Source: Paraburkholderia sp. BL10I2N1 (lineage in GTDB: Bacteria; Pseudomonadota; Gammaproteobacteria; Burkholderiales; Burkholderiaceae). From it: a stretch of DNA of 64,000 bases. A program made the translations under genes and the position numbers. Under the pieces are notes generated by a model, which worked only from the letters and a program-made list of their open reading frames with translations, ran no database searches and was not told the DNA's origin. This document shows, piece by piece, positions 62,887-64,000 of the stretch. The first letter of the stretch is position 1. The number at the start of each line of letters is the position of its first letter. Location of the stretch: positions 3,162,001-3,226,000 of the forward strand of contig NZ_SNWA01000002.1 of assembly GCF_004361815.1 (NCBI RefSeq), given 5' to 3'.

Positions 62887-64000
62887 ATGACTGCAGCGAA
62901 GGGCTTTCTCGATGCGCGCGACCTGTTGTTGCGCCATCGAACGGACTACGACCGCGCATATCGCGAGTTCGCATGGCCGGTCCTCGGCGAGTTCAACTGG
63001 GCGCTCGACTACTTCGATGTGATCGCCCGCGATAACGACAAGCCGGCGCTGTGGATCGTCGATGACCTTTCCGGCCGGGGCACGCAGTATTCGTACGCGC
63101 AGATGTCGGAGCGCTCGGCGCGCATGGCCAACTTCCTGCGCGGCATCGGCGTCGGACGCGGAGACAGGTTGCTGCTGATGCTGCCGAATCGCGTCGAACT
63201 GTGGGACGTGATGCTCGCGGCGATGAAGCTGGGCGCGATCGTGCTGCCTGCCACGACGCAGCTTTCCCCCGACGACGTGCGTGACCGGGTAGAGATCGGC
63301 GGCGCGCAGTTTGTGGTGGTCGATAGTGGTGAACTGGCGAAGTTCGATGCGATGGATGCGGATGTGAAGCGTATCTCGGTCGGCACGCCACGCGAAGGCT
63401 GGACGGACCTGTCCCAGGCTTACGATGCGTCGCCGTCGTTCACACCCGACGGACCCACGCGCGCAACCGATCCCATGCTGCTGTATTTCACGTCGGGTAC
63501 GACATCGAAGCCGAAGCTCGTCGAGCATACCCATCAGAGCTATCCGGTGGGCCATCTGTCGACGATGTACTGGATCGGCCTGCAGCCGGGAGACGTCCAC
63601 TGGAACATCAGCTCGCCCGGCTGGGCGAAGCATGCGTGGAGCTGCTTCTTTGCGCCGTGGAATGCCCAGGCGTGCGTCTTCGTCTTCAACTTCGCGCGCT
63701 TCGTGCCGAAGGAAACGCTCGACGTGCTCGTGCGCTTCAATGTCACGACGCTATGTGCGCCGCCCACCGTCTGGCGCATGCTCGTTCAGGAGCCGCTGGC
63801 GTCGTATGCGGTGAAGCTGCGCGAGATCGTCGGCGCTGGCGAGCCGCTGAATCCAGAGGTCATCGAACGCGTTCGTCATGCGTGGGGCGTGACGATCCGC
63901 GATGGCTTCGGGCAGACCGAAACCACCTGCCAGATTGGCAACTCACCGGGCCAGGTCGTCGTGCCGGGGTCGATGGGCCGGCCGCTGCCGGGCTACCGGA
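62887..64000 (+). CDS. Acyl-CoA synthetase (AMP-forming), 5' part
   Basis: About 371 codons to the window edge; the rest lies beyond it. The adenylate-forming motif is LYFTSGTTSKPKLVEHTHQS, followed by NISSPGWAKHAWSCFFAPWNAQACVFVF, LCAPPTVWRMLV and the A5 motif IRDGFGQTETTCQIGN. The pattern resembles medium-chain (ACSM-like) acyl-CoA synthetases. It would activate a carboxylic acid to the CoA thioester used by the preceding acyl-CoA dehydrogenase. The ATG at 62887 has AGGAGACG upstream. Confidence 0.92.
   Translation, partial: MTAAKGFLDARDLLLRHRTDYDRAYREFAWPVLGEFNWALDYFDVIARDNDKPALWIVDDLSGRGTQYSYAQMSERSARMANFLRGIGVGRGDRLLLMLPNRVELWDVMLAAMKLGAIVLPATTQLSPDDVRDRVEIGGAQFVVVDSGELAKFDAMDADVKRISVGTPREGWTDLSQAYDASPSFTPDGPTRATDPMLLYFTSGTTSKPKLVEHTHQSYPVGHLSTMYWIGLQPGDVHWNISSPGWAKHAWSCFFAPWNAQACVFVFNFARFVPKETLDVLVRFNVTTLCAPPTVWRMLVQEPLASYAVKLREIVGAGEPLNPEVIERVRHAWGVTIRDGFGQTETTCQIGNSPGQVVVPGSMGRPLPGYR

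Overview
The window looks like chromosomal DNA of a Burkholderiaceae bacterium, most likely Paraburkholderia, Caballeronia or a close relative. The basis is high G+C, a DUF4148 secreted protein, a second translation initiation factor IF-1, tightly overlapping ATGA gene junctions and many small-molecule catabolic operons. I saw no rRNA, tRNA, CRISPR array, transposase or phage gene. Several gene remnants mark past deletions.

Layout. 1-6 kb: the end of a 4-carboxy-4-hydroxy-2-oxoadipate aldolase gene and a ModA-like binding protein, facing a complete branched-chain-amino-acid-type ABC transporter (livKHMGF). 6-13 kb: a ClpP-like/LprI fusion protein, CDP-diacylglycerol diphosphatase with a GntR regulator, an amidase, a truncated ferritin-like gene, an FMN reductase and small hypotheticals. 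13.5-16.3 kb: a secreted tandem-domain protein, then ku translationally coupled to a MerR-TPR gene. 17-28.6 kb: a 54-bp hairpin repeat array, then a non-phosphorylative L-rhamnose regulon (two SDR dehydrogenases, MFS carrier, L-rhamnonate dehydratase, LysR regulator, mutarotase, lactonase-type amidohydrolase and the four-gene RhaSTPQ-type ABC transporter). The genes for the last cleavage step are not in the window.

28.8-34.6 kb: FKBP peptidyl-prolyl isomerase, a second copy of the secreted tandem-domain protein, and a choline/betaine-type ABC transporter with a GATase1-AraC regulator inserted between permease and binding protein. 34.6-35.4 kb: remnants of two genes. 35.5-43.3 kb: assimilatory nitrate/nitrite reduction (nirB-nirD-nasA) with nasT-nasS at the tail. 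Its upstream region carries a sigma-54 promoter, NtrC-like sites and a leader hairpin with an ANTAR-type hexaloop. 43.4-47 kb: a CynX-like MFS gene, a GntR regulator, IF-1 and small proteins.

47-51.3 kb: a D-amino-acid utilisation cluster resembling P. aeruginosa dauA-dauB-dauR, with an orphan amino-acid binding protein and TAGACTT palindromes between its divergent genes. 51.3-64 kb: small conserved proteins, a 2Fe-2S ferredoxin, an AcoR-type sigma-54 activator, an AzgA purine permease, a YaiI protein, NfeD plus slipin, an AraC regulator, and an acyl-CoA dehydrogenase followed by an acyl-CoA synthetase cut by the window end.
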